Part shown: in pieces, positions 1 to 6,648 of the stretch
Position numbering within the stretch: the first letter of the stretch is position 1
Layout: every line of letters begins with the position of its first letter
From: Candidatus Babelota bacterium
Lineage (GTDB): Bacteria > JAGOBX01
Direction of reading: 5' to 3'
DNA: 9,512 bases
NCBI GenBank assembly: GCA_017999075.1
Contig: JAGOBX010000103.1
Span: 1-9,512 of the forward strand
Notes under the pieces: model-generated
Database searches by the model: none
What the model was told of the DNA's origin: nothing
What the model saw: only the letters and a program-made list of their open reading frames with translations
Translations under genes and position numbers: made by a program

Positions 1-105
1 TATAAAAGGTATTGTAGAACCTTCTTTAAGCAAACTTATAATATTCTCCACTGATTTTAAATTTATATCAATGTCTTTTGAAATAACACTGGCTATTGTT
101 ATCAT
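1..105 (-). CDS. tex: Tex-family RNA-binding protein, N-terminal 35 residues (cut by window edge)
   Basis: The reading frame begins at the ATG at 105 and stays open to the window edge, giving 35 residues. The end of this stretch, LLKEGSTIPFI, matches the signature near the N-terminus of Tex proteins (typically LL-[DE/K]-EG-[NS/A]-T-[IV]-PFIARYRKE), and its distance of about 25 residues from the start is also right for Tex. In that family the protein is a cytoplasmic, S1-domain nucleic-acid-binding factor of about 700 to 780 residues, linked to transcription. A clear ribosome binding site, TAAAGGG at 114-120, lies 8 nt before the ATG and supports this start. The gene is separated from the kinase-like gene upstream by 94 bp of AT-rich DNA (106-199) in which I see neither a terminator hairpin nor a convincing promoter. 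The family call rests on the short motif alone because the rest is outside the window. Confidence 0.78.
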   Translation of the reverse strand, partial: MITIASVISKDIDINLKSVENIISLLKEGSTIPFI

Positions 106-199
106 ATATTTTTCCCTTTATTTTTTATTATCAAATAAAATATGTGAAATTATGAAATATAAGTTTTTTCAGTATTTTATTATTTCCAAGCAGATTTTG

Positions 200-1402
200 T
201 CATACTATTTTTTTGTATAAAGGTATGTTTAAAGTTATATGAACTCCTTTTACATTCTTTACTTTAAATCTTATATTTCCATTAACTTTTTCAAGCAAAT
301 TTTTAACGTTTTTAAAACCTCTTCCCCTCTTAGCTTTTACTTGAGCCGTATAATTAAGCATCACAAGTATATTAAAAAACAATTCATTTATATTAGAAAT
401 TTCCGAGTCGTCTATAATTCCTTTCTGTTTTGCGGTTTTGATCAAAGAATCATAATCAAAACCTTTCCCGTTATCAGAAATTTCTATACTTGTATAATTT
501 CCGTTTTCAAAAAACTTAACCGTAATTTCAGATTTAACCGAATCAGAATCAGAAAAACCGTGTTCAATAGAATTTTTCAATAATTCAATTAAAATATTAT
601 ATACGGTTTCAATATAAAACACATCCATTTTCACGTTATTTCCGATATAATTTATTTTAACAGTTTTATTCTGAGACATTGCAAACGTTCTGGTTTCATA
701 TTCCAAATCTTCAAGCATCTGTTTTATTTCAAGTTTTCTGAAAGAAAAATATTCTTTCTGCAAATTTACTAAATTCGATACAAACGCTTTCTCTATATTT
801 TTAAAATTCTGGTACCATTCTTTTTTTAAATATCTGTCCGGTATATTATCTTTGATTTCTTTGGTCATTTGAGAAAAATTTGTATATATATCATAAATAG
901 ATTCTTTAAGATTTTGCAAATCTGAAGATGTTATTGGCACAATTTTTTCTTCTTCTTTTCCAGATTCATTTTTTTTCCTGGCAAGATATGCAAATTCCAA
1001 TGTATTATCTGCAATTTTATTAAGTTCTTCAACTTCATTTTTAAATGAAGATGAAAGTGACCCGTTATTTTTAGACCAGTCCCCAATCTTTAAAAATATT
1101 TTTTCAGTTAATTTAACTATTTCCGGATTAATTTTTATTGTTTTCAGACTTAATGGTCTATAAAGTTTTACAATAAGCTCAGCCAGTTTTGTCAATTCTC
1201 CAAACTGATATATTTCCGAAGTATAAGCAAGATTATCTCCGAATTCAAGTATATCTTCAATGACATTAAAATGATCAAAATGATTATGCAATTCTTTTAT
1301 GGCATCATTAAATGATTCAATATGATTTTTTATTCCTGAAATAAACAATCCTTTTATTTTTGCTATATCAGAATTATTTAATTGTACATCCGGTTTTGTC
1401 AT
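200..1402 (-). CDS. CheA-like histidine kinase ATPase lacking the CheW-like domain
   Basis: This is a 400-residue soluble protein with no signal peptide or membrane span. Its C-terminal half is a GHKL/HATPase_c domain of the CheA type: the N-box ELLKNSIEHGF (273-283, Asn277 being the Mg-ATP residue), the G1 box SDNGKGFD (309-316), and a glycine-rich lid RGRGFKNVK (359-367), which corresponds to SGRGVGMDVV of CheA. The segment before the N-box (about 228-265) also follows the CheA P4 start. The protein ends right after this domain, so the CheW-binding P5 domain is absent. Residues 1-140 are helical and somewhat Hpt-like (FGELTKLAELI, 67-77), but I see no HxxKG phosphorylation motif; the equivalent place reads roughly DNLAYT. 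The middle (160-230) is helical and could dimerise. It may be a degenerate kinase or an ATP-binding regulator acting on a partner. No response regulator is next to it. The ribosome binding site is weak (GAG, 8 nt before the ATG). Confidence 0.8.
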   Translation of the reverse strand: MTKPDVQLNNSDIAKIKGLFISGIKNHIESFNDAIKELHNHFDHFNVIEDILEFGDNLAYTSEIYQFGELTKLAELIVKLYRPLSLKTIKINPEIVKLTEKIFLKIGDWSKNNGSLSSSFKNEVEELNKIADNTLEFAYLARKKNESGKEEEKIVPITSSDLQNLKESIYDIYTNFSQMTKEIKDNIPDRYLKKEWYQNFKNIEKAFVSNLVNLQKEYFSFRKLEIKQMLEDLEYETRTFAMSQNKTVKINYIGNNVKMDVFYIETVYNILIELLKNSIEHGFSDSDSVKSEITVKFFENGNYTSIEISDNGKGFDYDSLIKTAKQKGIIDDSEISNINELFFNILVMLNYTAQVKAKRGRGFKNVKNLLEKVNGNIRFKVKNVKGVHITLNIPLYKKIV

Positions 1403-1427
1403 TTTTGCAACTCAATATATAAATTTT

Positions 1428-1457
1428 CTAATAAATGGCAAAATAGCCATTTGTAAA
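1428..1457 (-). promoter_or_regulatory. Possible promoter with a palindrome between -35 and -10
   Basis: Reading the minus strand, TTTACA (1457-1452, 5 of 6 matches to the -35 consensus) is followed after 18 bp by TATTAG (1433-1428, 4 of 6). The spacer is almost filled by a perfect inverted repeat, AAATGGC-6 nt-GCCATTT (1433-1452). It sits just upstream of the CheA-like gene, and a start near 1421 would leave a leader of about 19 nt. A palindrome in this place could be a repressor site. It could instead be the stem of a weak terminator after MoxR, but no run of T follows it. This is seen by eye only. Confidence 0.35.
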
Positions 1458-1464
1458 CAGTCCT

Positions 1465-2421
1465 TTACGGTACCTCTATATTGTCAAGCAGCTTTTTTAT
1501 TACATCGTCAGGAGAAATATTTTCTGCTTCTGCTTCATATGTTAAAATAATTCTATGCCTCATAACATCTCCGCATAAAGATTTTACATCTTCAGGAATA
1601 ACAAAATTTCTGTTTGACATATAAGCCATAGTTTTCGATAAAAAAGCTAACGATATACTTGCCCTTGGCGATACTCCGAATTCAATAATGCGTTTAAATT
1701 CTTTTAATCCGTAATTTTCAGGATTCCTTGTTGCATCAGCAATATTAACAATATATTCGTCTATTTTCGGATCCGTATAAACTTTTGAAATATTTTGTTT
1801 TATTTCATTTATTTTACCAATATCAAAAATTTTTGATATTGAAGCAGAGTCATCTCCCCTCATTATTCTTAAAATATGTTTTTCCTCATCTTTGTTAGGA
1901 TAATTGATTTTCAGTTTCATTATAAATCTGTCTATCTGAGCTTCTGGGAGCGGATACGTCCCTTCCTGTTCAATAGGGTTTTGGGTAGCAAGCACTAAAA
2001 AAGGATCCGGCAAAGAATAAGTTTCTTTTCCAATTGTAACCTGTTTTTCCTGCATAGCTTCCAAAAGGGCAGACTGAACTTTTGCCGGAGCCCTATTAAT
2101 TTCATCCGCAAGAATTATATTGGCAAAAATAGGTCCTTTATTAACAACAAATTCTGTATCCCTCTGATTATAAACAAGGGTTCCTATTAAATCTGCAGGC
2201 AGCAAATCAGGAGTAAACTGAATTCTCTGAAATTTCGCGCCTATACATTCTGATATGGTTTTTACTATAGCAGTTTTTGCAAGTCCAGGCACGCCTTCAA
2301 TCAAAATATGACCGGAACTCAACATTCCTGCTATTATTCGCGATATAATATAATCCTGCCCTGCTATTTTTTTTTTAATTTCAGTATAAATTTCTGTAAA
2401 AAATGATTCAGGCTGTTCCAT
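1465..2421 (-). CDS. MoxR-family AAA+ ATPase
   Basis: The 318-residue product is a cytoplasmic AAA+ ATPase of the MoxR type, a family of chaperone-like ATPases that usually act with von Willebrand factor A proteins to mature or insert metal centres or remodel complexes. Visible motifs are Walker A GVPGLAKT (43-50), Walker B IILADEINRAP (102-112), the MoxR stretch LLEAMQEKQVTIG (119-131), sensor 1 around LATQNPIEQEG (144-154) with AQIDRF (161-166), and sensor 2 GVSPRASISL in the lid domain. Length is typical. Two starts are possible: ATG at 2421, 2 nt after the stop of the nitrilase gene, or TTG at 2427, which overlaps that stop by TTGA and has GGA 7 nt upstream. I give the ATG. Either way the two genes are coupled. 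The DUF58 and VWA genes that usually follow moxR are absent; the next gene is the CheA-like ATPase. A run of ten A residues encodes the lysines of EIKKKIAG. Confidence 0.93.
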   Translation of the reverse strand: MEQPESFFTEIYTEIKKKIAGQDYIISRIIAGMLSSGHILIEGVPGLAKTAIVKTISECIGAKFQRIQFTPDLLPADLIGTLVYNQRDTEFVVNKGPIFANIILADEINRAPAKVQSALLEAMQEKQVTIGKETYSLPDPFLVLATQNPIEQEGTYPLPEAQIDRFIMKLKINYPNKDEEKHILRIMRGDDSASISKIFDIGKINEIKQNISKVYTDPKIDEYIVNIADATRNPENYGLKEFKRIIEFGVSPRASISLAFLSKTMAYMSNRNFVIPEDVKSLCGDVMRHRIILTYEAEAENISPDDVIKKLLDNIEVP

Positions 2422-2423
2422 AA

Positions 2424-3311
2424 TCAATAAGGAATCCGTTTAGACGGTTCAAATGTGCTTACAGCTTTTTTAGTCAAATAATTTTTATAACTTTTAATAT
2501 TTCTATCCTGTAAATGATCGAACAGCATAGGGCTGTTTGAACCGTATGTTATTTTTTTTATCGGATCAGGATCCAATTCTGCAAATATAATTTCTTCTGC
2601 ACCCCGTCCAAGAGCAAGTTTCTGAGCAATTGGAGACACAATCATACTATGTCCGAAATAATAACATTTCGACGCATCCTGTCCAACAGCGTTTACAGAT
2701 ACCATATATACATGATTATCATATGCTCTTGCCATATTGGTCATTTCCCAAATTTCATAACTTCTCAATAAAGCTGAAGGACGCGCTATTACGCTCGCTC
2801 CTTTTATTGCAAGTATCCTCGACAATTCAGGAAAATCTCCATCATAACAAATTATCATTCCAATTTTTCCAAATGCTGTATCAAAAACAGGTATATCGTA
2901 TCCTTGAGTTGTCCATCCGCCTCCAGACAAACGTTCCAGAGGAAACGGATGAGTTTTGCTGTAAACTCCTATAACCCCTTCTTTCGGTCCTATAATAAAA
3001 GCGCTATTATATATAATATTTTTTTTAGGTCCCCTCTGATACGTCGGAACAACGCAATAAGATTTGGTCTTTGAAGACATTGTTACAAAATGAGAAAGTA
3101 CATCATTTATATTTTTTGGAAGAAGACTATAAAATTGATCAACCGGCATTCCAGGATTAAATCCTGTAGTAATCGTTTCAGGAAACACTATTAAATCAGG
3201 TTTTACTTCTTTAACCGCTTTATTATACCATTCCATACATTTTTCAATATTTTTAGGTATATTATTAGGTTCAACAGAAATCTGAATACCAGCCGCAACT
3301 ATTTTTTTCAT
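2424..3311 (-). CDS. Carbon-nitrogen hydrolase (nitrilase superfamily)
   Basis: The 295-residue product belongs to the nitrilase superfamily, soluble enzymes that hydrolyse nitriles, amides or carbamoyl groups through a covalent thioester on cysteine. The catalytic triad can be read: Glu45 in VFPETITTG, Lys119 in YSKTHPFPLE, and Cys155 in MIICYDGDFPE. A further conserved Glu126 follows the lysine. The mix (ICYDGDFPE, RPSALLRSYEIWEMTNMARA) resembles amidase and N-carbamoyl-amino-acid hydrolase branches more than true nitrilases, but I cannot name the substrate. The start is decided by the ribosome binding site: GAGAGG lies 9 nt before the ATG at 3311, whereas an in-frame TTG at 3320 would touch it. 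The gene runs directly into MoxR. Carbamate kinase is also in the window but 5.5 kb away, so a shared nitrogen pathway is only a possibility. Confidence 0.9.
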   Translation of the reverse strand: MKKIVAAGIQISVEPNNIPKNIEKCMEWYNKAVKEVKPDLIVFPETITTGFNPGMPVDQFYSLLPKNINDVLSHFVTMSSKTKSYCVVPTYQRGPKKNIIYNSAFIIGPKEGVIGVYSKTHPFPLERLSGGGWTTQGYDIPVFDTAFGKIGMIICYDGDFPELSRILAIKGASVIARPSALLRSYEIWEMTNMARAYDNHVYMVSVNAVGQDASKCYYFGHSMIVSPIAQKLALGRGAEEIIFAELDPDPIKKITYGSNSPMLFDHLQDRNIKSYKNYLTKKAVSTFEPSKRIPY

Positions 3312-3355
3312 AGTATCCAACCTCTCAAATTTGATTTTCTAAAATATAATTCGGG

Positions 3356-3361
3356 ATTATA
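3356..3361 (-). promoter_or_regulatory. Possible -10 box for the nitrilase-MoxR pair
   Basis: A perfect TATAAT occurs on the minus strand 45 bp before the nitrilase ATG. A good -35 at 17 bp is not seen; TTGAAA occurs at a spacing of 21 bp, inside the 13-bp tandem repeats. A start near 3349 would give a leader of about 38 nt carrying the GAGAGG ribosome binding site. Weakly supported. Confidence 0.3.
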
Positions 3362-3378
3362 CTTTATGGATTCGCCGC

Positions 3379-3414
3379 TACATTTCAAAAATACATTTCA
3401 AAACTACATTTCAA
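3379..3414 (-). repeat. Three tandem copies of a 13-bp unit
   Basis: On the plus strand TACATTTCAA begins at 3379, 3392 and 3405, each followed by A-rich bases, giving a period of 13 bp (minus-strand core TTGAAATGTA). The copy at 3405 overlaps the stop codon and last two codons of the acidic membrane protein; the other two lie between that stop and the possible -10 box of the nitrilase gene. They may come from slippage at the gene's 3' end, or may be binding sites upstream of the nitrilase promoter. The period is not a multiple of 3, so it is not a coding repeat. Confidence 0.75.
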
Positions 3415-5161
3415 GAATTTTCAAAACATCTTCTTCCATTTTTTTTGTTTCAGCAGATAATTCTTCTTTAACTTTCAATGTCGATTTTTTTTCTTCAGAT
3501 CCGAATTCTCCAAGAAACGACTCTTCATCACTTTTCAAAAGTTCGTCCAGTTCGTCCAGTTCTTCATTTATATCTTTATCATCTTCGCCTTCATTAAGCA
3601 ACTCTGTTAAAATATCAGTAGTTATCGGTTCTTTACTTGATTTTCGTTTAGGCTGCAAAGGTTTTTCTTCAATTCTTACAGGTTTTTCTTCATCAACAAG
3701 TTCATCTATATCAGACTTATTCCCCTGAACAGCTTCTTGCGTTTTTTCAGAACCTATTTCAGTCCCTGTTTCAAAGTCTTTACCTAATTCTGCATTAGTT
3801 TCTTTAAGTAAATCGTCTAACCCTTTTAAATCCTCTTCAATTTCAGAATCAAGTCCAAGTTCTTTTTTCAATTCATTTAAATCCGAAAGTCCTTCTATCT
3901 GTTTATCAATATCAGAAAATTCATCCTGACTTAACACGGTTTTAGTTTCAGAAGAAACCGGCATATTTTCTACTTCTGATATTTCTTTTTCAATATCACT
4001 GATTATATCATCTCCTGTTTTATCTGATGAAATCAATGTGCTTTTATATTCTTTCACAAAATCTTCATCGTTTCCTATATTATTTTCAGGAGATATTTCT
4101 TTATCTGATTTTAGTTGTTCTTCCTCACCTGTTTTCAAATCTCCGAGAAGTTTTTCCACATCATCAATAACAGAATCAGCGCCAAAATCCTTATTTTCAA
4201 TATCTTTATCAATTCCCAATCCTTCAATATTTGTTTCCGCCAGCAATTTATCTATATCTTCCATATCTTCTGATGGCAAAGAAGATTCCGCATTTTTTTC
4301 AAAATCAGTTTCCGGCATACTTCTGGAAATTTTTTCTAGTTCTGCAGCAGATTCATCTATAAGCGATTCTTTGGGTGCAAGCGGTTCTTGGCGTTCATCT
4401 GCCAAAGCTTCTTGCATTCCATCATATTTTTTTTCTTCAGGGGTTTCAATTTCATCTTCAAACTTTCCCATCAATTTATCTATTTCATCAGTTAATTCCG
4501 AATCAACTCCTGATTCTTCTTCTAAAGAAGTCTTTGATTTACTGTCATCAAAATCCTGCTGTGTTTCTATTTCTAATCCGGAATCAATTTCTTCATCGTC
4601 AGTTTTTTCTGAAATTATTACACCGTCTTCAGATTCATTTGAAAGTGGTTCGCTATACTTTTCATCAGTTGACTCAGTCTCAGTCGTTTCGCTTAAAAAA
4701 TCTTTTTCATGTTCTTCTTCTCCAGAACCTAAAGATATGTTATCTCCTGAAATCGAGTCTTCGCTCTCAGTTGTAAAATCAATATCGCTGCCCGAAGATG
4801 CAAACTCTGTTGAATCTGAACCTTTTTCATCTACAAATGGAGAAGATTCTTCTTCAAAAGATTCTCCTGAAATTACGTTTGTATCATCACCGTCAGTCTT
4901 ATCTTCGGTAAATTCAAATGATTGTCCCTCTTCTTCTCCGGACTCAAAACCAGTATCCTTCAAACTTTCAGACAATTCTTCATTATCGATTTCCTCATCA
5001 TCCATTTTTTCAAACAAAAAAAGAATTAATCCGAAACAAAAAAGAACAGCCGCTGCTATAACCGCAATAATGTTTTTTACAAACAAAATTCCTATTGCCG
5101 CGACAATAAAAATTATTCCTATATTTATTTCAATAATTTTTTTCCTTGATTTTTCTTTCAT
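3404..5161 (-). CDS. Large acidic membrane-anchored protein with repeated IDxLL-type motifs, function unknown
   Basis: The 585-residue product starts with a basic stretch (KEKSRKK), then two close membrane spans (about 12-28 and 31-50) joined by a short turn, then some 530 residues very rich in Glu, Asp and Ser and probably disordered. The positive N-terminus suggests that both ends face the cytoplasm. I recognise no domain. The second half repeats a short motif with acidic flanks: DEIDKLM (225-231), EDIDKLL (301-307), DDVEKLL (333-339), SDIDKQI (416-422), KGLDDLL (446-452), SDIDELV (483-489) and ELDELLK (537-543), with a related ILTELL (517-522). Such arrays are typical of scaffold or adaptor tails that bind a folded partner several times. 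One copy is preceded by LSQDEF, giving a resemblance to the LSQxEIDALL start of FliM; that is my comparison, not a proven relation. The start is firm: AAGGG lies 7 nt before the ATG and a strong promoter precedes it. The gene lies between the glycosyltransferases and the nitrilase-MoxR pair. Confidence 0.88.
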   Translation of the reverse strand: MKEKSRKKIIEINIGIIFIVAAIGILFVKNIIAVIAAAVLFCFGLILFLFEKMDDEEIDNEELSESLKDTGFESGEEEGQSFEFTEDKTDGDDTNVISGESFEEESSPFVDEKGSDSTEFASSGSDIDFTTESEDSISGDNISLGSGEEEHEKDFLSETTETESTDEKYSEPLSNESEDGVIISEKTDDEEIDSGLEIETQQDFDDSKSKTSLEEESGVDSELTDEIDKLMGKFEDEIETPEEKKYDGMQEALADERQEPLAPKESLIDESAAELEKISRSMPETDFEKNAESSLPSEDMEDIDKLLAETNIEGLGIDKDIENKDFGADSVIDDVEKLLGDLKTGEEEQLKSDKEISPENNIGNDEDFVKEYKSTLISSDKTGDDIISDIEKEISEVENMPVSSETKTVLSQDEFSDIDKQIEGLSDLNELKKELGLDSEIEEDLKGLDDLLKETNAELGKDFETGTEIGSEKTQEAVQGNKSDIDELVDEEKPVRIEEKPLQPKRKSSKEPITTDILTELLNEGEDDKDINEELDELDELLKSDEESFLGEFGSEEKKSTLKVKEELSAETKKMEEDVLKILEM

Positions 5162-5197
5162 AGAATAACCCTTAAAATTTATAAGAATCTTGTATTT

Positions 5198-5226
5198 ATT
5201 TTATATTTTAAAAAATAAAATGTCAA
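5198..5226 (-). promoter_or_regulatory. Sigma-70-type promoter of the acidic membrane protein gene
   Basis: On the minus strand a perfect TTGACA (5226-5221) is followed after exactly 17 bp by TAAAAT (5203-5198, 5 of 6 matches). Transcription would start near 5191, leaving a leader of about 30 nt that carries the AAGGG ribosome binding site. This is the best promoter in the window and suggests that the acidic protein is transcribed separately from the glycosyltransferase genes upstream. No clear terminator hairpin separates the two units in 5162-5267. Confidence 0.65.
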
Positions 5227-5267
5227 TATAAGTTTATTTGAAAAAATAAAATAATACAGCTCACATA

Positions 5268-6521
5268 TTATTTATTTTCCAAAACATCATGTTTCTGGGT
5301 TTTTGCAATAACCGCTGTAAAACACAATACTGCAAACCTGCCTATAACAGAACATTTCAATATCCACAGCTTTTCCGGAAAATAATTAAAATACACCGGA
5401 TTTTCCAAAAAATTAAAAATGCTGAGCATAAGTATTATTATTATTCCTTTATAATCAGGCAAACATAAAATTATCAAAGGAATAACAGTCAAAATGTACT
5501 GAGAACTCCAGCCTTTTGAAAAAGCAAAAAAAACCGATATTATAAATAACGCTGTTTTGACTACTTTTATTTTATTTATTTCCGAAGGTTTCCTCAATGC
5601 AGTAAATAAAATTATCAAACCTGCAGTTAAGGTAAAATAAATTGAATATTTGTCTTCAAAACCGATAATTAAAATCTTATAACTTTCAGAATCAAAATAA
5701 TATTGAGGAAGAAGCGCTTTCCCTACAGAATAATAACCGTTCATAAGGGCTGGAATTGATTCCCATGGATGTCTCTTGATCAAAAAAGCAAAAAAACTTA
5801 TTATAAATTTATAGTTGGCGTATAAAAATGGAGACAATATAATAAAAAAAATCAGTAGCGGTATCGCCACAGATAAAATTTTGGTTTTAATTTTCGGGCT
5901 GTACATGAAAAACACCGGTATAAGCAAAACTGGAAATATTTTTGACGATATTCCTATTCCTGCAATAATAAAACTGAAAGCATACTTTTCTTTTATGAAT
6001 AAATATAACGAAGCCATCATAAAAAAAATATGTATATAATCAAAACTAAAATTCAATACAAAGATAGGATAAAACAAAATTCCGTAAATCAGTATAATTG
6101 TGAACGGCTTTATTCCATTATAAATTTCTCTGCCTGCCAAATACAGAACAGCAACAGTTCCTGCTTCAATTATCGACATAACAGTAAATAATAATATTGA
6201 AAAAATCTGAAAATTATTAAAAACAGCAGTAGAAAAATTTAAACTTATTTTATATATCCATAACATAATATACAAATTAAATGGAGGGTATTCGCGCCAG
6301 AAATGAATAAACGGCAATGCTCCCATATCCGATAGTTTTACGATAGAATAATAAACCGAATAATCGGTATAGTTTCCTGTTAATCCGCCGGGTTTAAACC
6401 ACAGCAAACTCATCATTCTTGAAATAAAAATCAAAACAATGATAATTAATGCGGCTATACCTGGTTTACATCCTAATATTTTTATTTCTTCTTTGAGTTT
6501 TATATCGTTATTATTCAGCAT
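5268..6521 (-). CDS. GT-C polytopic membrane glycosyltransferase, GT87/mannosyltransferase-like
   Basis: The 417-residue product is a polytopic membrane protein with about ten hydrophobic spans from residue 22 onward. The first outward loop holds TDYSVYYSI (52-60), with Asp53 placed like the catalytic aspartate of GT-C enzymes, and WREYPPFNLY (75-84), a Tyr-Pro-Pro pattern common in GT87/DUF2029 and related transferases. A later GIGISSKIFPVLLIPVFF (188-205) matches the lysine-containing helix of that group. GT-C enzymes use polyprenyl-phosphate-linked sugars and act on the outer face of the membrane; donor and acceptor cannot be read here. The gene follows the 630-residue GT-C gene by 107 bp on the same strand, so co-transcription is likely. 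The start at 6521 has only a weak and distant AGGG, so it is less certain than the family. It might be assigned to GT39 or another GT-C family by profile search. Confidence 0.8.
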   Translation of the reverse strand: MLNNNDIKLKEEIKILGCKPGIAALIIIVLIFISRMMSLLWFKPGGLTGNYTDYSVYYSIVKLSDMGALPFIHFWREYPPFNLYIMLWIYKISLNFSTAVFNNFQIFSILLFTVMSIIEAGTVAVLYLAGREIYNGIKPFTIILIYGILFYPIFVLNFSFDYIHIFFMMASLYLFIKEKYAFSFIIAGIGISSKIFPVLLIPVFFMYSPKIKTKILSVAIPLLIFFIILSPFLYANYKFIISFFAFLIKRHPWESIPALMNGYYSVGKALLPQYYFDSESYKILIIGFEDKYSIYFTLTAGLIILFTALRKPSEINKIKVVKTALFIISVFFAFSKGWSSQYILTVIPLIILCLPDYKGIIIILMLSIFNFLENPVYFNYFPEKLWILKCSVIGRFAVLCFTAVIAKTQKHDVLENK

Positions 6522-6537
6522 ATTTATATTTTCAACC

Positions 6538-6648
6538 CTAAAATTTCACATATATTGTTTCCAAAGGTATTACAGCTGTTTTCTTGAATTTATATTTAAA
6601 ATACCTGAAAGCCGCAAAAAATAAAATTTTATATTTCAGGTGAAACAC
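6538..6648 (-). other. Short basic ORF, possible gene remnant or small protein
   Basis: A third-frame ORF of 36 codons from GTG at 6648 to TAG at 6538 overlaps the last residues of the 630-residue GT-C gene and fills most of the gap to the next gene. It has aromatic and lysine-rich content (FRYFKYKFKKTAVIPLETI, 14-32), unlike random translation of AT-rich DNA, and looks like the cytoplasmic tail of a membrane-associated enzyme. There is no good ribosome binding site (GGG is about 14 nt away) and an in-frame TGA lies shortly upstream, so it may be the 3' remnant of a lost gene, a small protein, or chance. Low confidence. Confidence 0.25.

Noticed and set aside
239-583. Plus-strand ORF of 114 codons opposite the CheA-like gene
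   Set aside because: It overlaps the conserved ATPase motifs on the other strand and has no recognisable domain.
3309-3320. TTG at 3320 as start of the nitrilase gene
   Set aside because: It would directly touch the GAGAGG ribosome binding site; the ATG at 3311 has the correct 9-nt spacing.
3542-3559. Perfect 9-bp tandem duplication inside the acidic protein gene
   Set aside because: It encodes the local LDELDEL repetition and is explained by the low-complexity coding sequence.
4038-5168. Long plus-strand ORF of 376 codons, serine-rich, opposite the acidic protein gene
   Set aside because: It is the antisense shadow of a gene dominated by Glu, Asp and Ser codons. The minus-strand frame has a promoter, a ribosome binding site and membrane spans; the plus frame has none of these and a low-complexity product.
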